Assembly: GCA_030549175.1 (NCBI GenBank)
Contig: JAUKUA010000005.1
Span: 4,650,001-4,714,000 of the forward strand
From: Lasiosphaeris hirsuta
Taxonomy: Eukaryota > Ascomycota > Sordariomycetes > Sordariales > Lasiosphaeriaceae
Length of the DNA: 64,000 bases
Direction of reading: 5' to 3'
The position numbers were made by a program, and so were the translations under genes. The notes beneath the pieces were generated by a model. It did not search any database and was not told the origin of the DNA. It saw only the letters and a list, made by a program, of their open reading frames with translations. This document shows positions 32,878 to 44,740 of the stretch, piece after piece. Numbering within the stretch: position 1 is the stretch's first letter; each line of letters begins with the position of its first letter.

Positions 32878-34280
32878 TTACACATACTCGGCGCACACAA
32901 GTGACCCGCCCAGGTCCATGACATCGCCAATCGTCGCATTCGGCAAGATGCCCGCCGACCACAACCGATGATTCAGCGTTGTGACCGCCCCCCCGTCGTC
33001 AAAGTAATCCGTGAGCACCGTATTCAGCACCAACCCTCCCTCGCCGTGGCCGAGGGCGGCGCCGCCTGCTCCTCCTAGTGGAGGGAGACATGCGCCATCG
33101 GGAGAGGGCACCGCGCCGGGACTGCCTCCCCCGCCACCGGCACCTTGTGGTGGGCCGCCGTTCCCGGACGGCACGTTGACGCCCCCGACTTGGCTGAGAC
33201 GTGTCGATGGGTCCTGGCTTTGCCAGCGCCACCATTGGAGGTCAATCCAGGTGTGGTGCAGGAAGAATAGCGGGTCGCCGGGGCTGGTGTGGGGGTTGGA
33301 CATCTGAGAGGAGCTATGTGTGTCAGTGCTACTCACACATGGTAGCTTTGTGAGATATGAGAGCAGCGACAGGAGATGGATGGTAGAAAATGTCAAACTG
33401 ACCGTCCCGCCGATCCCCCAATGCCCCGCAATATGCGGCTTGGCCTCGAGACAGTTCCACGCTTCTTCGAAGCTGCCGGCGCGTTGGCAGTTGAGGACGT
33501 TTGCCGTGGCCGTATTGGCAAAGAGGCACTCGCTCATATTCCGCGAGAGGCAGTAGCCTGATTGGGTTGTGGCCAGGTCTTCGGTGAAGCGGAGACGGAG
33601 GTTGGCAAACGGGCCGTCGGCAACACAGAGGTCGGGCCCCACACCGTCGCCGCCGAAGCCGGTTCGTGGGTCGAAGACGGAGGCGCCCCGGAGGTTGGGC
33701 AGGTCGAGAACTTGGTCCCAGTATCTTCAGAAAAGCACGTTAGTGTAAGTAAGCGAGGCGGTCGCTCATTCACGTGGCAGGAAACATAGAAAGCTTGTAA
33801 ATTTTTTTAAAAATCTTTTGGAGGGGAGGGGGGGGGGGGGGGGGCGCACGGCATTCTCCCCCTGTAATGGCACTCCCTTCTGAGCAGGACAGCATGAACG
33901 GCGAGGTAATAGCGGTGCCATGGCAGAAAAGCGCCAACGAAGTGGATGTACGCTGACTGGTAGATGTGGATGTATTGCAGCTCGTCCCACAGCGTCCGCG
34001 CCTCGGGGATGCCGTGCGTTGCTGGTCGTCTCGTCAGGCACACGGTCGCCCGGATGTAACTCGACCGCTCGGCACTGGTCAGGTGGCCCCTGATGATTAT
34101 ATTAGTACCATACCTCATCCTAACTCGTAACGGTGGGATAACACACCATGGGACCCGCTGTATCTTGTTTCGACAGCTTGCGCCCTGTTGGTCTGGACGG
34201 AGGAAAGGAGGGAGGACAGGGGGTGCCGCCCAAGCTGTCAATGGGAGCATCGACAGGAGAAGCGCAACTTTTCGCATCAT
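32878..34280 (-). CDS. Secreted short tyrosinase
   Basis: A second type 3 copper oxidase, of the short secreted class. Four exons: 34280-34147, 34089-33850, 33724-33403 and 33303-32878, with introns of 57, 125 and 99 nt and all phases matching, giving 373 residues. MMRKVALLLSMLPLTAWAA is a signal peptide. The CuA region contains YIHFVGAFLPWHRYY preceded by YIHIYQSAYIH; the join after intron 2 restores GRMPYWDQVLD. The CuB region has HIAGHWGIGG and, after intron 3, HTSPGDPLFFLHHTWIDLQW. Near the C-terminus a Gly/Pro/Ser-rich low-complexity insert interrupts the fold. The second intron contains a G17 tract (C17 on the coding strand). It differs greatly from the long tyrosinase at 8.7 kb, so the two are separate lineages, not recent duplicates. 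Confidence 0.87.
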
Positions 34281-36942
34281 GACTACCATGTGATTGATTG
34301 CCAAAAGGAAGCCTGGTATTCAGTTGATTGCAGATCGGGCCTCACTTGCCACCAGCACATCTTCTCCTTGCCGGCTTTTGTCCATCTTATACCACCTCCT
34401 CCTACCTCCTCCGCAGTCACGTAAAGCAACATGTAGCACGGCATTCAACAACAGGAACAGGAATAGGGACTCCCCGACCACTGTCATTGACGCCATCCCC
34501 CGCCATTATTATCGCCGCGCCCAGCCACAAAGACGCGCCACGTTCTTGGGCCGCCCCGTACAGGGACTTGGAATTCAGGACTAGTGTCTCGGGACTAGCA
34601 CCTCGCGAGAGTCGGGTGTACTACCGAGAAGCAACTGCCTACACACGATATGAGACGGCACAGTGGGCATTACGACTGGACGAATCCCAACCTGCGTCCC
34701 AGCCAGCGATGGCGAAGGGAGCCAGATGTTGATGGGAGATAAGGCAGTGGACCAATTACAATGCAGCGTTCCTTGCGTCCTGGGGCGGGTTTCCGGCTGT
34801 TGTCGTTTTTTTTAGGGGAGGGGGAGGGGGAGTGGTTGGGGGTGCCTCAGCTCAACCCGCCGCCGCCTCCTTTTACCCGCCCCCGGGAGAAGTCTAGTGG
34901 CGATGCTGATTAGGGTATATCTCAGCATTTATTGCCACTGGTCAACACCCACATGGGAATTTCTTGTCTTGGGGAGATGTGGTATTTGTTCTGAATTGTT
35001 CATTGTGCACTGGATTGAATTGAGTCGCGTTGCAACTTGAGACGAATCTTCGCCGTTGGAGTCGGCTGACTGCTGTTGGCCGAGCGCCCATCCAAATGGG
35101 CAAGATGACAAGGAGACGAAGAACAAATAGACAAAGAGTTGGTAAAATGGAGGGAATGAGCTGGATGAAGGCGTGGTTCAGAGCGCTAATCGTCACAGGA
35201 GCTCTATTATAGTGGAAAAAGTCTATACATCCCTTAAATGGTAACTAACTAAAGGGGGATCCACTTCGCAGCACAAGCTTGATATCCATCCTAGCAATTT
35301 CCGTGGCGTTGAATAAGGACGGAGGGTGGTTAAAAATGACGGCAAACAGCGGCAAACAGAGGACTTACGGGTGTAAGTGCTGTGCATGGGTAAAGACTCT
35401 CCAGTTGTGACCGTTAAGCCTGCGGCCAGGTCAGTCAAGTATTGTCCCAGTTAACCCTGCCAGTGTGATGCGGGAGTGGCCGGTATATTCCCCCTTAGAA
35501 GGAGTCCCAAACACCTGTTGGGGCCCAGGCCCCTCTAGAACAAAGTGGAAGTACATCCCAGCGTTCCTCGAGAGATTGAGCAAATTAAACCGGGGGCACA
35601 GTCAGGTTATGCTCACCCGCTTCGTGGCGAATCCTTCACAGGATACATTTCGCTCAGCGCAGATTCATCAAGACCATATGCCTCCAGGTCTCCGAAGACT
35701 GTAGCATAAATACTTTCGAAGAGTCTAGTAACACCGCCAGGCAAATCCAACCTAGTTGAGTCGACTACCTTGGGTATCTAATCTACTAGAGGAAGAGAAA
35801 AATAGCACGGCTTTTACACCTGAGCTGCCGGCACCTGGCGGTTGTTTGTTGCGCAGTTGGAAAACTTATTCCTGTGATGTTTACATATGCAAATTATTTG
35901 AAGCACAAGTTATCTTGAGGTAATATGGCACTTTGGTTTGACATGTGAGTGGCTCAGACTTTTCGTCATCAAAAGTCTAGACCCAAACACCGGTATTATT
36001 CTACGTGACCAACTTGAAGCGTACAAAGCTTTCCGATGCTCAGTCACGTTCCCAGACGTCTGGAGGCTCAACTTTGTGAATCCTATGATATTTTTAGTTC
36101 CGTGCTGTGTACTCCGGGCTTGCTGAAATAGGGTGACTGGGTTAGGTACCTTTGTGTGTGGGCAGAGGGTGGTGTTAATGATCGAGAATGGCTGTTACGG
36201 TCGATATGATTGGGCGTCCTCTTTTCCGTGGCTTGGCTGGGCGAGATCGGGGGCAAGGGTACCTGCAGATGGCCCATTACTACGCTTATCTCCGTCCCTC
36301 GGCGAAAGGAGCAAATTCTTATCTGCTTTTAGCTTGATGGACCGCGATTCTGTCTAGACTCCCAAAGTCCCCCAGATTGTAATTCCATCTTGGTAAAATT
36401 ATGAAGTGAAAATCGGCTGGGAAAGTTCGTGGCCTCAAGGTTGCGGGCGTTTCCGCGCGGTAACCGCGCCGTCGTTGCGCCCCGCGGGATGACTTGGCCG
36501 TAAATCGGCGCCGAAGCTGTGCCTAGATCTTTCCAGTTCTAGGCTCTGGGCGCTGCGGGAATTCTGGGCGCCCCCAACCGCCGCGCCATTTCCAGCCCCA
36601 TCGTATGATTTCCTACCGCGGTATCGTTGTTCGTCTCGACACTTTGTAGTCTCGCCCCTTTGCACAGCGAACGTAGAGGCTCCACGTTGCCCGTATCGAC
36701 AAGATCTCAGCCGCAATCTTCACATGTCACGATCATCAAGCGTTTTGCGGTGAGCAGAAACTCGTATTGTAAAGAAGGAACATGATGGTAAGCTGGCCAA
36801 AGGTTTCTTATTTAATTTTCCAATTTCCTATGCCATAACCCCCACTCAATGCATCACTTGCGACACACAATTGTCAATCAATCCTATTGTCTTGATATTA
36901 TCAACACTCTCCTGGTGTTGAACACATTCACCACAACACATC
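34281..36942. other. Long intergenic region, no convincing gene
   Basis: Many small frames overlap on both strands and none carries a recognisable motif. A GC-rich island lies at about 36440-36620, upstream of the membrane protein gene, and may be its promoter. A G-rich tract lies at about 34815-34835. Confidence 0.5.
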
Positions 36943-37857
36943 ATGGACCCCAAAAAGCAGTGGGATCTCGAATCAGGCAACACGACCGACGACACCGGTT
37001 GTGGCACCCCCAAACTCCAAACTTCAGGCACCCAAACACCAATTGGTGATGGCAACACTGAAAAAGTCATCAACATCCATGCCTACCATCCCATCATCCA
37101 CCAGCGACAACACTTCCTGGCTGCCATTGCCGAGTCCCTGTCAGTCGGGCTGGGCCTTGGCTCCGCCGTCGGCATCTGGGCCTGCATCAACGACACGCTC
37201 AAGCCCGTCAACGTGCACATGGCCAACTGGGTAGCCGGCATCCTGATGGGCTTCGTCCTCGCGCCGCTGCTCGAGAAGGGCGCGCGTCTGTTCATGGGCA
37301 AGATCACGCCCGTGCTCAAGAAGCCGCGCTACACAAACTACACCCGGCTCCTCGACGACGTGCTCACCATCATGTCGGCGCTGTGGGCGCTCGGGCTCGC
37401 CAAGGGCATCCAGCGGCAGTACGGGCCCCTGCACACGAACCTGGGCTTCGAGTTTGGCGTCTTCGTCGTCGGCTTCACCGCGCACTCGTTCCTGCGGACC
37501 CTGCTCTACACCGTGGTGCTCAACCACGACTACGAGGGCGAGTCGATGGTGTGCGGCTGGGCCGAGATGCCCGCCGTGCTGTTCTGGGAGTACCTCGACC
37601 ATTTCCACCACGTCTACGTGCTCGTCACGGTGAATCTGCGCGACTTCCTCACGTTTGCAATCTACCCGTACCTCATGGTCCTGTGGACAGGCTACTGGGA
37701 GACGGTGGATCCGGCGGGCGAGTTTGCGTGGGTGTGCCATGGGCTTAACATTGGCTTCTTTTTCTGCTTCTTCACCATCATCAAGGAGGCCACGTATCTG
37801 GTTGCGACACCGGTATGGTCGCCAGATCTTCCCCTACATTGTCACCACAGCATATAG
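36943..37857 (+). CDS. Seven-helix integral membrane protein, unknown
   Basis: A single-exon frame of 304 residues. The first 60 or so residues are polar and rich in Thr/Gly/Asp. Then I count seven hydrophobic segments, centred on AAIAESLSVGLGLGSAVGIW, WVAGILMGFVLAPLL, VLTIMSALWALGLA, FGVFVVGFTAHSFL, AVLFWEYLDHFHHVYVLVTV, DFLTFAIYPYLMVLW and NIGFFFCFFTIIKEATYLV. There are histidine pairs in segment 5. No G-protein-receptor, transporter or enzyme motif was recognised. Codon use is strongly GC-rich and the frame is uninterrupted, so it is a real gene. A poly-T tract follows the stop (about 37869-37892). The last few residues might change if a short 3' intron (GTATGG to CACAG) is used. Confidence 0.75.
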   Translation: MDPKKQWDLESGNTTDDTGCGTPKLQTSGTQTPIGDGNTEKVINIHAYHPIIHQRQHFLAAIAESLSVGLGLGSAVGIWACINDTLKPVNVHMANWVAGILMGFVLAPLLEKGARLFMGKITPVLKKPRYTNYTRLLDDVLTIMSALWALGLAKGIQRQYGPLHTNLGFEFGVFVVGFTAHSFLRTLLYTVVLNHDYEGESMVCGWAEMPAVLFWEYLDHFHHVYVLVTVNLRDFLTFAIYPYLMVLWTGYWETVDPAGEFAWVCHGLNIGFFFCFFTIIKEATYLVATPVWSPDLPLHCHHSI

Positions 37858-38211
37858 ACTTTTTTGTGTTTTTTTTTTTTTTTTTTTTTTTTTGGAAAGG
37901 TAGCTGCCGCGGATATAAAATGAAGGGCTCAGATAGGTTAGACTTGATACCCGACGACTAATGAAGGAGAAAAAAAAAAGGCTTTTACACATGACGTTAG
38001 AGAAAATTTGGTTAGAAAAAAAAAAATTTATTTGATCGGACCTTTCCTTTCGGCCATTGTTTACCTACGTCAACTCCTCGGGCTCCAAAATTAAATAATC
38101 TACATGTCCGATCCATTGCTGGTCGAGGAATGTTGCTCTAGCGGTTGGTGGCTGCCAGCAGTCGAACATGAGCAATGAGCAATTAAATCTAGCCGTAACA
38201 GGAAAAACATA
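37858..38211. other. Convergent 3' intergenic region with T tract
   Basis: It holds a T run and an AT-rich stretch between two converging genes. No further feature. Confidence 0.6.
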
Positions 38212-39630
38212 TCAAGCTCGCTTTGACCTCGAGGGTCCCAATTCAGCCTCTTCTGGCTCCTCTCCCGGCTCCTCTTGGGGCTTTTTACTCGAGAACATGA
38301 CTATGTCCGGGGTAGACTCGGACTTGAGCTTGACACCTCGGCCGTAGCGCTCTTGAAAGCCCACACTGGATTGCTCTACCGCGTCGTCGGGAACCCACGA
38401 TGCTCTGCCCCGCGAGGGTGATCTGGCTTCTCTAGCGTGCTGGAGACCGGCGAGCGCCATGTCACGGGATACCTGCTGGAGGGATTCGTCGCTGAGGTGG
38501 CCCCCGAGCTGCCTTGGCCGCTGGCCATAACCCCGGTTTCTTCCATGTATGATCTTGTCGTTGGTCGAGACGAGGAACTGGATAGCATCGTCGCCCGTAG
38601 CAAAATTGTCGAGAATGGTAATGTTTCCGTTCAAGTTCGTGTCCGCCTTGGAGCAGATGCCTATGCACTCGCGAGCCGACTTCCAGTCGGCCTGAATTTC
38701 GGCGAGCTCCGCCGCTTCTGCTTCGTCGGACATGGCTGTCTTGGACTTCTTGACAAGGCGATCGATTAGACTCTGCATATTCTCCTCCAGCTTAGCGGCT
38801 GTGGTGTTGAGCTTTTCCTTGCACTCCTGAAAGGCTTGGCTGGTGACGGCCCCTGGGTCGACCAACCCGGGGGATCTCTGAGCGCGCCGCGCATTTGGGA
38901 CCTGTATCTGGTCGATGTGCTGGGAGAACTGAACACAGATCTGTAGGCATTCTTGCGTACTCAGCCGGTCCTCCTTAATTTGCCGAAGCTCGGCAGCGTC
39001 CTCGTCAGAGTCGGATACAGTTCGTTGAAATATAGTCTCGAGCTTGGCATCGATGATTTCAAGGCGGTCTTCGAGATTGGCGGTAGTAACCTTGATCATA
39101 TCCTTATGAGACTCGAGATTTTCGGTGGTGATGGTGGACGTACGGCTGTATGGAAAGATGAGAGATCAGCAAAGCTGCTTTTACACTCTCGGGCGTGCTG
39201 GGATACGTGACAGAGATACGTACAGGGTTGCATCGGTGATAGCGATCAGGATGGTGGACTTGTATCCAGCCAACATCCGCCTGAACTTGTCCACATCGTC
39301 GCCAAGATAACGCAGCTTGGCCCAGCCTCGGAAGTTCGCTCGAGAGCTACCGGATCGCGACGCACCGCTCAGAATCTTCTGCTCAAAGTCGTGACATGCT
39401 TTGCCGCACCGCAGCAGAGAGAGATTGAGCGCGGGGAACTCTGCTCCCGCCGCCGTCTCGGTAAGCGAGTGCAGCGCCCCCTGCAAAGCCTCTAGCTCAT
39501 TGCGGAGATCGCGGATGGTATCCGAATGGTGCTGGAAGCTATCGATAGTCTGGTAAAGGGCGACGCTGGTTTTGAAGGCAAAAGCGGTCAGCGCGAGCAG
39601 CCCAGAAGCTACGCCTATGGACTCCGCCAT
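38212..39630 (-). CDS. PigL-N-type fungal STAND N-terminal domain protein
   Basis: Two exons, 39630-39224 and 39145-38212, separated by a 78 nt intron (GTACGT donor, CATACAG acceptor), giving 446 residues. The N-terminus (MAESIGVASGLLALTAFAF) and the LRNELEALQGALHSL helix match the fungal N-terminal domain found on STAND-like and azaphilone cluster protein L-like proteins. Residues about 135-330 are long amphipathic helices, probably coiled coil, with two related segments (QIKEDRLSTQECLQIC and EIQADWKSARECIGIC). The C-terminus is charged and disordered. There is no NACHT or NB-ARC domain, so it may act as an adaptor or a stand-alone sensor. Family membership is fairly clear; the role is inferred. 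Confidence 0.8.
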
Positions 39631-41436
39631 CTTGATTGCCCTTGTAGATGTAACGAGAGAGATGGTGGGGCGGGGAGCGACGGCGCAGGGGTTGCCGTGA
39701 GGACGGACAATCCTCGATCACTTCCATGCCCGCAAGCCGAAAGGAGCGGGCTCCAATCAGGCGTGGAGCGTAAGCGCTGCCAGTGTGCCCAAGGTCCAGG
39801 CGGTGTGCTTCGGCAATACCCCGCCAGCTCCCATCTTGATGTTGCAGTGCCCTACTAAAGGGGCCATAGTCAATTAGCCGCTTCCACCAGAGCTATTTTG
39901 AGGGGCATTCTGAGGCCGTTGTATACTCGTTCTGTGCGGTTGACTTGCTCTGCTATGTAGAGATGCTTATACTGGCGATCTAGACTAGGCGCCGTTGACG
40001 GTGTTGAGGACACCACCGACGTTTTACGTTGCGGGTAAGATATGTGTTACCATTGCCTTGGGCAGTGCCGCTCGTAAGTGCCCCCTTGCCATCTCACCAT
40101 GTTTCGTGTAGCATATATCTGGTCTCCTGGAACCTCGGATTTTGAGGAGACACGAGATTATTAGGAAGCTTAATCTTAATTATTCAAAACTGTGGTGCTC
40201 GCCGTTGGGAAGAATTGTCCCTGATTATAATTCTAGTTGCTATAGACCGGCGGAGGGGTTCATGGACTTCGTACCTTTATAGAAATCTACACTGGGACCA
40301 CTTTGACTGCTTACGTTTAGTATCTAACCTAGGCGGTCTTCTCTAGTTATGAATTTGTCCGCGCTTTTATGATTAAGTCAATTATCGCTCCGTGCAGTAT
40401 TTATTTACGTTACCGTAGGGCCTAGCAGCTTATTTATTCAGTGCCTAAGACCACTAAAATATTCTTCTAAACACAACTGCTTGATATTTGCTTTATGGGT
40501 GGTTCGTGCGGTAGTGCTCTGCTGCGTGCAGCTCACTGTAAACCCCCATGGCTCGGACCACCCCTTAACATTACGATAGTAGCGCCTTGCAAAACACTGC
40601 AAGTACCTTAACAATTAAATGTTTGTTGCTGTTAGTGCCGACGATCCAATTGCAACATTCACCTCCAGTCGGCCAACCTTCTCTCGCCCAACCTTCTCCT
40701 TCCCACAAAGCTTTTTCAACAAGGCCGACAGAACCACACATTCGTAACAGAATCACACATTCGTAACAGAATCACACCCGTAATAAAACCATAGTCAAAG
40801 AGCGTAGGTACTCGCAACAGGTAGTTACTCGTAACGGATATCTAGCACTCGCAAAAAACCCGTAAAATCGCAAAAGGGCTGTTGCAGCATAACACTGGCA
40901 GCCGAAACATGGCGAAGAGAGCCGACACAGCCAACCCACACTTGAAAAGAAGGCATTTTTACCCGTGGATTCAGATTAAGCCTGGCCAAAGGCCGGTACG
41001 CCCCCTAGTATTCTTCCTCGAGGTCGGTCATCTTAAACCAAACGTACAAGGGTTGCCTTAGCTCGTGCTATTCTTGTCTGTATGGTATATGATTGGCTGT
41101 TAATACGCCCTTCAGCTGATCCCGTGTAATTAAAAGTGCCGCAGCCACAACGCTTGTATGGTCAAAGCCCCGATGCTGCTGTTTCATGGCGCGTTCCCCG
41201 CGCGCGCGCGGAGGGCCAACCCATAGCAGAAGAATTCAGCAAAATAATCTTTGGGGACGCCCCAGCGTGCCGATCTGTTCTGGCGAGTAAACAGGGCCGT
41301 TGCGAAAGGGGCCGTTGCGAAAGGACCGAAAGCCCCGCTAAACCCAAATTCTTATCCACGTCACAGCTAGTCGGGTCTTCGAGCTCCATTTCCTCTAATC
41401 AAAGTCTGCCCCCCAACCTCACCGCCGGGAATATCG
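39631..41436. other. Long intergenic region
   Basis: AT-rich, degenerate DNA with no gene I can support. A short tandem repeat of ATTCGTAACAGAATCACAC lies at about 40735-40785. The last 300 bp before the next gene contain a (CG)n-like GCGCGCGCGCG stretch at about 41199-41209. Confidence 0.5.
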
Positions 41437-42400
41437 ATGAACCACAGTTTATGCATTGACGAAATGCGCGGTCCCGCCGGCCATCTTGTCGCCGCTCCCA
41501 GAGATGGATCAGCCGGCGCTAGCTATGGTCATAGCACCCTTGAGGTCGTCCCTGGCCTCGATTACGACAAGGAAGTCATTCAACAACCCTACACCCTCCC
41601 ATCCGACAATCAAGACCAAAACGACTATGCCCGACCTACACCTACCCTAGGGAACGGGGCCGCATGGGAAGGGAGCCGAGGTGTAGCCGATAAAGCAAGG
41701 ATTCTGGGCATAGAGAGGCGCACCTTCTTCATCACTGCGTGGATTGCCTCAATACTTGCTGCGATCGCCGTGGGCGTCGGCGCCGGCCTCGGGGCCACCA
41801 TAGGTTCAAGAAGTGCAGGCGCTGTAATAACCAATGCGAGCGCAGTCACTCCATCAATACAGCCTCCTATACCTGGGGCCGATTCCTCTACTTCGACTGG
41901 TGCCACTATTGCCCTTGCCTCGGCAACTCTACGCAGCGCATCGAGTACCACCCCTCGACAAACCTCGATAGCCCATTCCTCTACCTCTTCTTCTTCTCTA
42001 CCGGAAAGCACCACGTCTATAACTCTTGGCGGTGTCGGCGGCCGGTGTTCCAACCAGTGGGGTGGCGATTGCATCTGTCTTGACGAGGGTATTTGCAGGA
42101 ACAAGTGGAAGGGCACGCCGTACACGGGCACCCCAGATAACTGGCCTTGTCCGAATGACCCCGATAATATTATGGCCTGTGTTGTCAAGCCCTGCCTGGG
42201 CAAGGTAGAGCCTGCCCAATGTTTGTGGAAGGAGGCGTGCCGGCAGCTGGATCCAGGTAAGATTTCATGCCTCTAGCATTGGTTTAACGGTCCCTTTGGA
42301 AGTTTGAGTTGACTGTTAACCATAAAAATAAATAGGGGCCGACGCAACTCCGATTTGCCCGGGGGACGGCGACTTTGTCTGCTGCGCGCATTCCTGGTAG
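41437..42400 (+). CDS. Single-pass membrane protein with cysteine-rich ectodomain
   Basis: Two exons, 41437-42256 and 42336-42400, with a 79 nt intron (GTAAGA donor, AAATAG acceptor), give 294 residues. A long polar N-terminus is followed by one transmembrane helix (TAWIASILAAIAVGVGAGLG, about residues 105-125). A Ser/Thr-rich stalk then leads to a C-terminal domain with regularly spaced cysteines (GRCSNQW, DCICLDEGICRNKW, NWPCPND, MACVVKPCLG, AQCLWKEAC). Splicing adds ADATPICPGDGDFVCCAHSW, which completes the cysteine set. If the intron is retained the protein ends early at 42276 with a different tail. A type II-like layout with the Cys-rich part outside is likely. This architecture is common among uncharacterised fungal surface proteins. 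No enzyme motif is seen. Confidence 0.75.
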
Positions 42401-42479
42401 GCGGTGGTGAGAAACTAAGTACGGAACAATATAAAGCGTATGAGTGGATTTCATGGAGCTATAGTAAAAGAGCAAGTTG

Positions 42480-42660
42480 TCAGTGGCATCGCACTTTTCG
42501 AGTCATGGAGTTGCAAGTGCGTGACTGTATTGCTTGTCCGTTTTTGCTCCAGAGTCTCTGGCGAACCCGGAGACCCCCATATAGATCCAATCTGTTTGCC
42601 TTGCATACCATTTGATACGTTAGCGTTGCTGGTGTTTTTGCCATCAAGACGAGCAGGACC
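42480..42660 (+). repeat. Dispersed repeat shared with 54375-54560
   Basis: This segment and 54375-54560 share CGCACTTTT / TGCACTTTT, GTTGCAA-TG-GTGA-TGTATTGCTTGT and TTTGCCTTGC in the same order. The copy at 54 kb lies inside RIP-damaged DNA. No coding potential. Confidence 0.5.
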
Positions 42661-42834
42661 TGGCAGTAGAGATTAGAGCTAGGAGACACTCCGACTGTAG
42701 AGGCCGGGTTTTAATTAAGATCTCGTATATTTCCTTCTTTCTTTTTGTCAGATTTGATCATGAGATACCTCGATCTTTTAAAGGCCTAGGGATCTTTTCA
42801 AGTTGACTTAGTATCCAAAGCCTGACTTTTACGG

Positions 42835-44740
42835 TCACATCCGCCGTCTCCATCGAACCTTCATGTCCCTATCCGGTGGCAAAGCAGCCGAACCGCTCCA
42901 CTTGAGATCATCCCGTGCCGGCCGATCCGATTTTGTCTTGCCATCCATGGTCACCCACTCGATGATCTCGACATCGAACGTGGTTACCAGGATGGCCAGG
43001 GTCGCCATAATTTCTTGCTTGGCAAAATGCCTACCCGGACACATCGAGACACCGCCCCCTACTCATATTAGCAACTATGTTGAAGAGGGGGGAGGGGGGA
43101 GCGGGGAACTAGTAGAAGCGCACCGTAAGGGAAAAAGTCATTTGGCCCCGCAGCCATGGCAAACTCAGCCCTTTCTTCCTTGTCCATGTCTTTAACACGG
43201 TTATATCGAATGTGCCTGTACGCCCAAAATTCAGATGCAGAGTGTGCCTCGGTCCCCCAGACTTTGTCACTCAGATTCGCAATCCGAGTCGGTGCTTGAA
43301 TAAGCGCGTGCTTGGGCAGCTGGTACCCGGCCATGGTGGTCGTCTTGGTAATAACCTCGCGTGTGATGTTGACTGAGACATGTAGCCGGAGGGCCTCGGC
43401 GTAAATAGACTGGAGAAGTGGTAGACCTAGCATCCTCTGAATTCTCAACACCCTTCCACCGGTGGCTGGGTCGGTCTCAAAGGCGGATTCGGCTTCTTCT
43501 TGGACGGCTTTCCAGAGTGATTGGTCCTTGACGAGCTCAAAAAGGGCCCATGTGGCAATAGGGATGCTGTTTGCGTTGAGTCTGAGTGATGTTAGTACCT
43601 CTCTCTTGGTTAGGCGGTATGAGTGACAACTCACCCCAAGAGAAACCCGATAAAATACCCGGCTCGCGTATCTATACCAAGTCCGATCCTTTTTCCCCAG
43701 TTGAGATAGCCGCGCATGAACCGCAAGCCGAGCACGGGATGCCAGTCGATCTCGTCGGGAACATGGTCCCGCTCAGACAGGGGATCAAAGTCGTCCTTCA
43801 ACCACTCAATGCCCATCCGATGGAAGCGCTCCCTGATCCGCCATGGCGCGGGGTCCATCCACTTTGGCAGCGAATACATCAAGCGCATTGTGACGGTATC
43901 ATAATCCCAAAACGCATCCAGCACGTTCTCTTCACCACTCCGCTCCAAGAACCGCTCCCCCGCCATGGCCTTGATCGCCGCGCCCGCCATCTGCGTCCGC
44001 ATAAAATACAGCAAATTGACAGTCGTCCACTCGCCCAAGGGATAAACCCTTACTCGCTCTCGGAAAATGTCGTAAAACTTGGCCGTCAACGCCGCCGTGT
44101 TGGATGCCAGCGACAAATTTCGAGCATTGTGGTGATGGAATTCGGCCCAGTACCGCGGTCCTTGATGTTTGGCGGCCGTACCCTCCATCGGCTCAGGCAG
44201 ACGACCCGTCTTGTCGTTGGCAAACTTGGCGTAGTCCTCGGGGGTGAAACACATGACGGTCTCCATAACCATGAGGAGGAACTTGTCGGAACTGAGCGAG
44301 TTGGACTTTCGGAAGAGGGCTTGGACGTTTCGGGAGCCCGTCACGAGGTATACTGGCGTGAGGCCAAGAGAGAATTTTATCATGTCTCGCGTGCGCATGG
44401 CCAGGCTGTGAGTTATCATGCCAAGTTATTTTTCTCTTTCGTTTCTCTTGTTATTTCGAGGGTGGTACCTTGCCCGAGTAATAAATGATCCATTATCAAC
44501 CATGTACTGGATGGTATTGCCCAAAACGGGAACGCCCCTCCAGTTAGGCAGAGTCCATGGTTCGTTTTTGCTGGTCTGAACACTGGAAATGACAAGTGCG
44601 AGCACAAGGACCAGCGAGACAACTAGAACGCCAGTGGGCGGTAGCGGGACGGCCCGCGGACCGTCTCGAAAGCCACTAGCAATGTCCATCGAGCCGTACG
44701 AATAAGTTTTGGGTTGTGGGGTCGTTTGGCCAAAATTCAA
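42835..44740 (-). CDS. Cytochrome P450 (CYP7/CYP8-like fungal type)
   Basis: A heme-thiolate monooxygenase. Four exons: 44740-44469, 44405-43635, 43581-43124 and 43058-42835, with introns of 63, 53 and 65 nt and matching phases, giving 574 residues. A hydrophobic anchor (VLVVSLVLVLALVISSV) near residue 45 would hold it in the ER. The I-helix segment is GLNANSIPIATW, the A/G-x-x-S/T-x-P variant typical of CYP7/CYP8-like sequences. ExxR is EALR. The heme loop, restored by splicing, is GGGVSMCPGRHFAK with the cysteine at about residue 507. A second ATG at 44689 would shorten it by 17 residues. The substrate is unknown; sterol or terpenoid is a family-based guess. It lies about 3.6 kb from a regulator/dehydrogenase pair. 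Confidence 0.9.

Noticed and set aside
37141..37740. Minus-strand frame of 199 codons opposite the seven-helix protein
   Set aside because: It is the antisense shadow of a GC-rich gene; the product is Arg/Val/His-rich with no domain.
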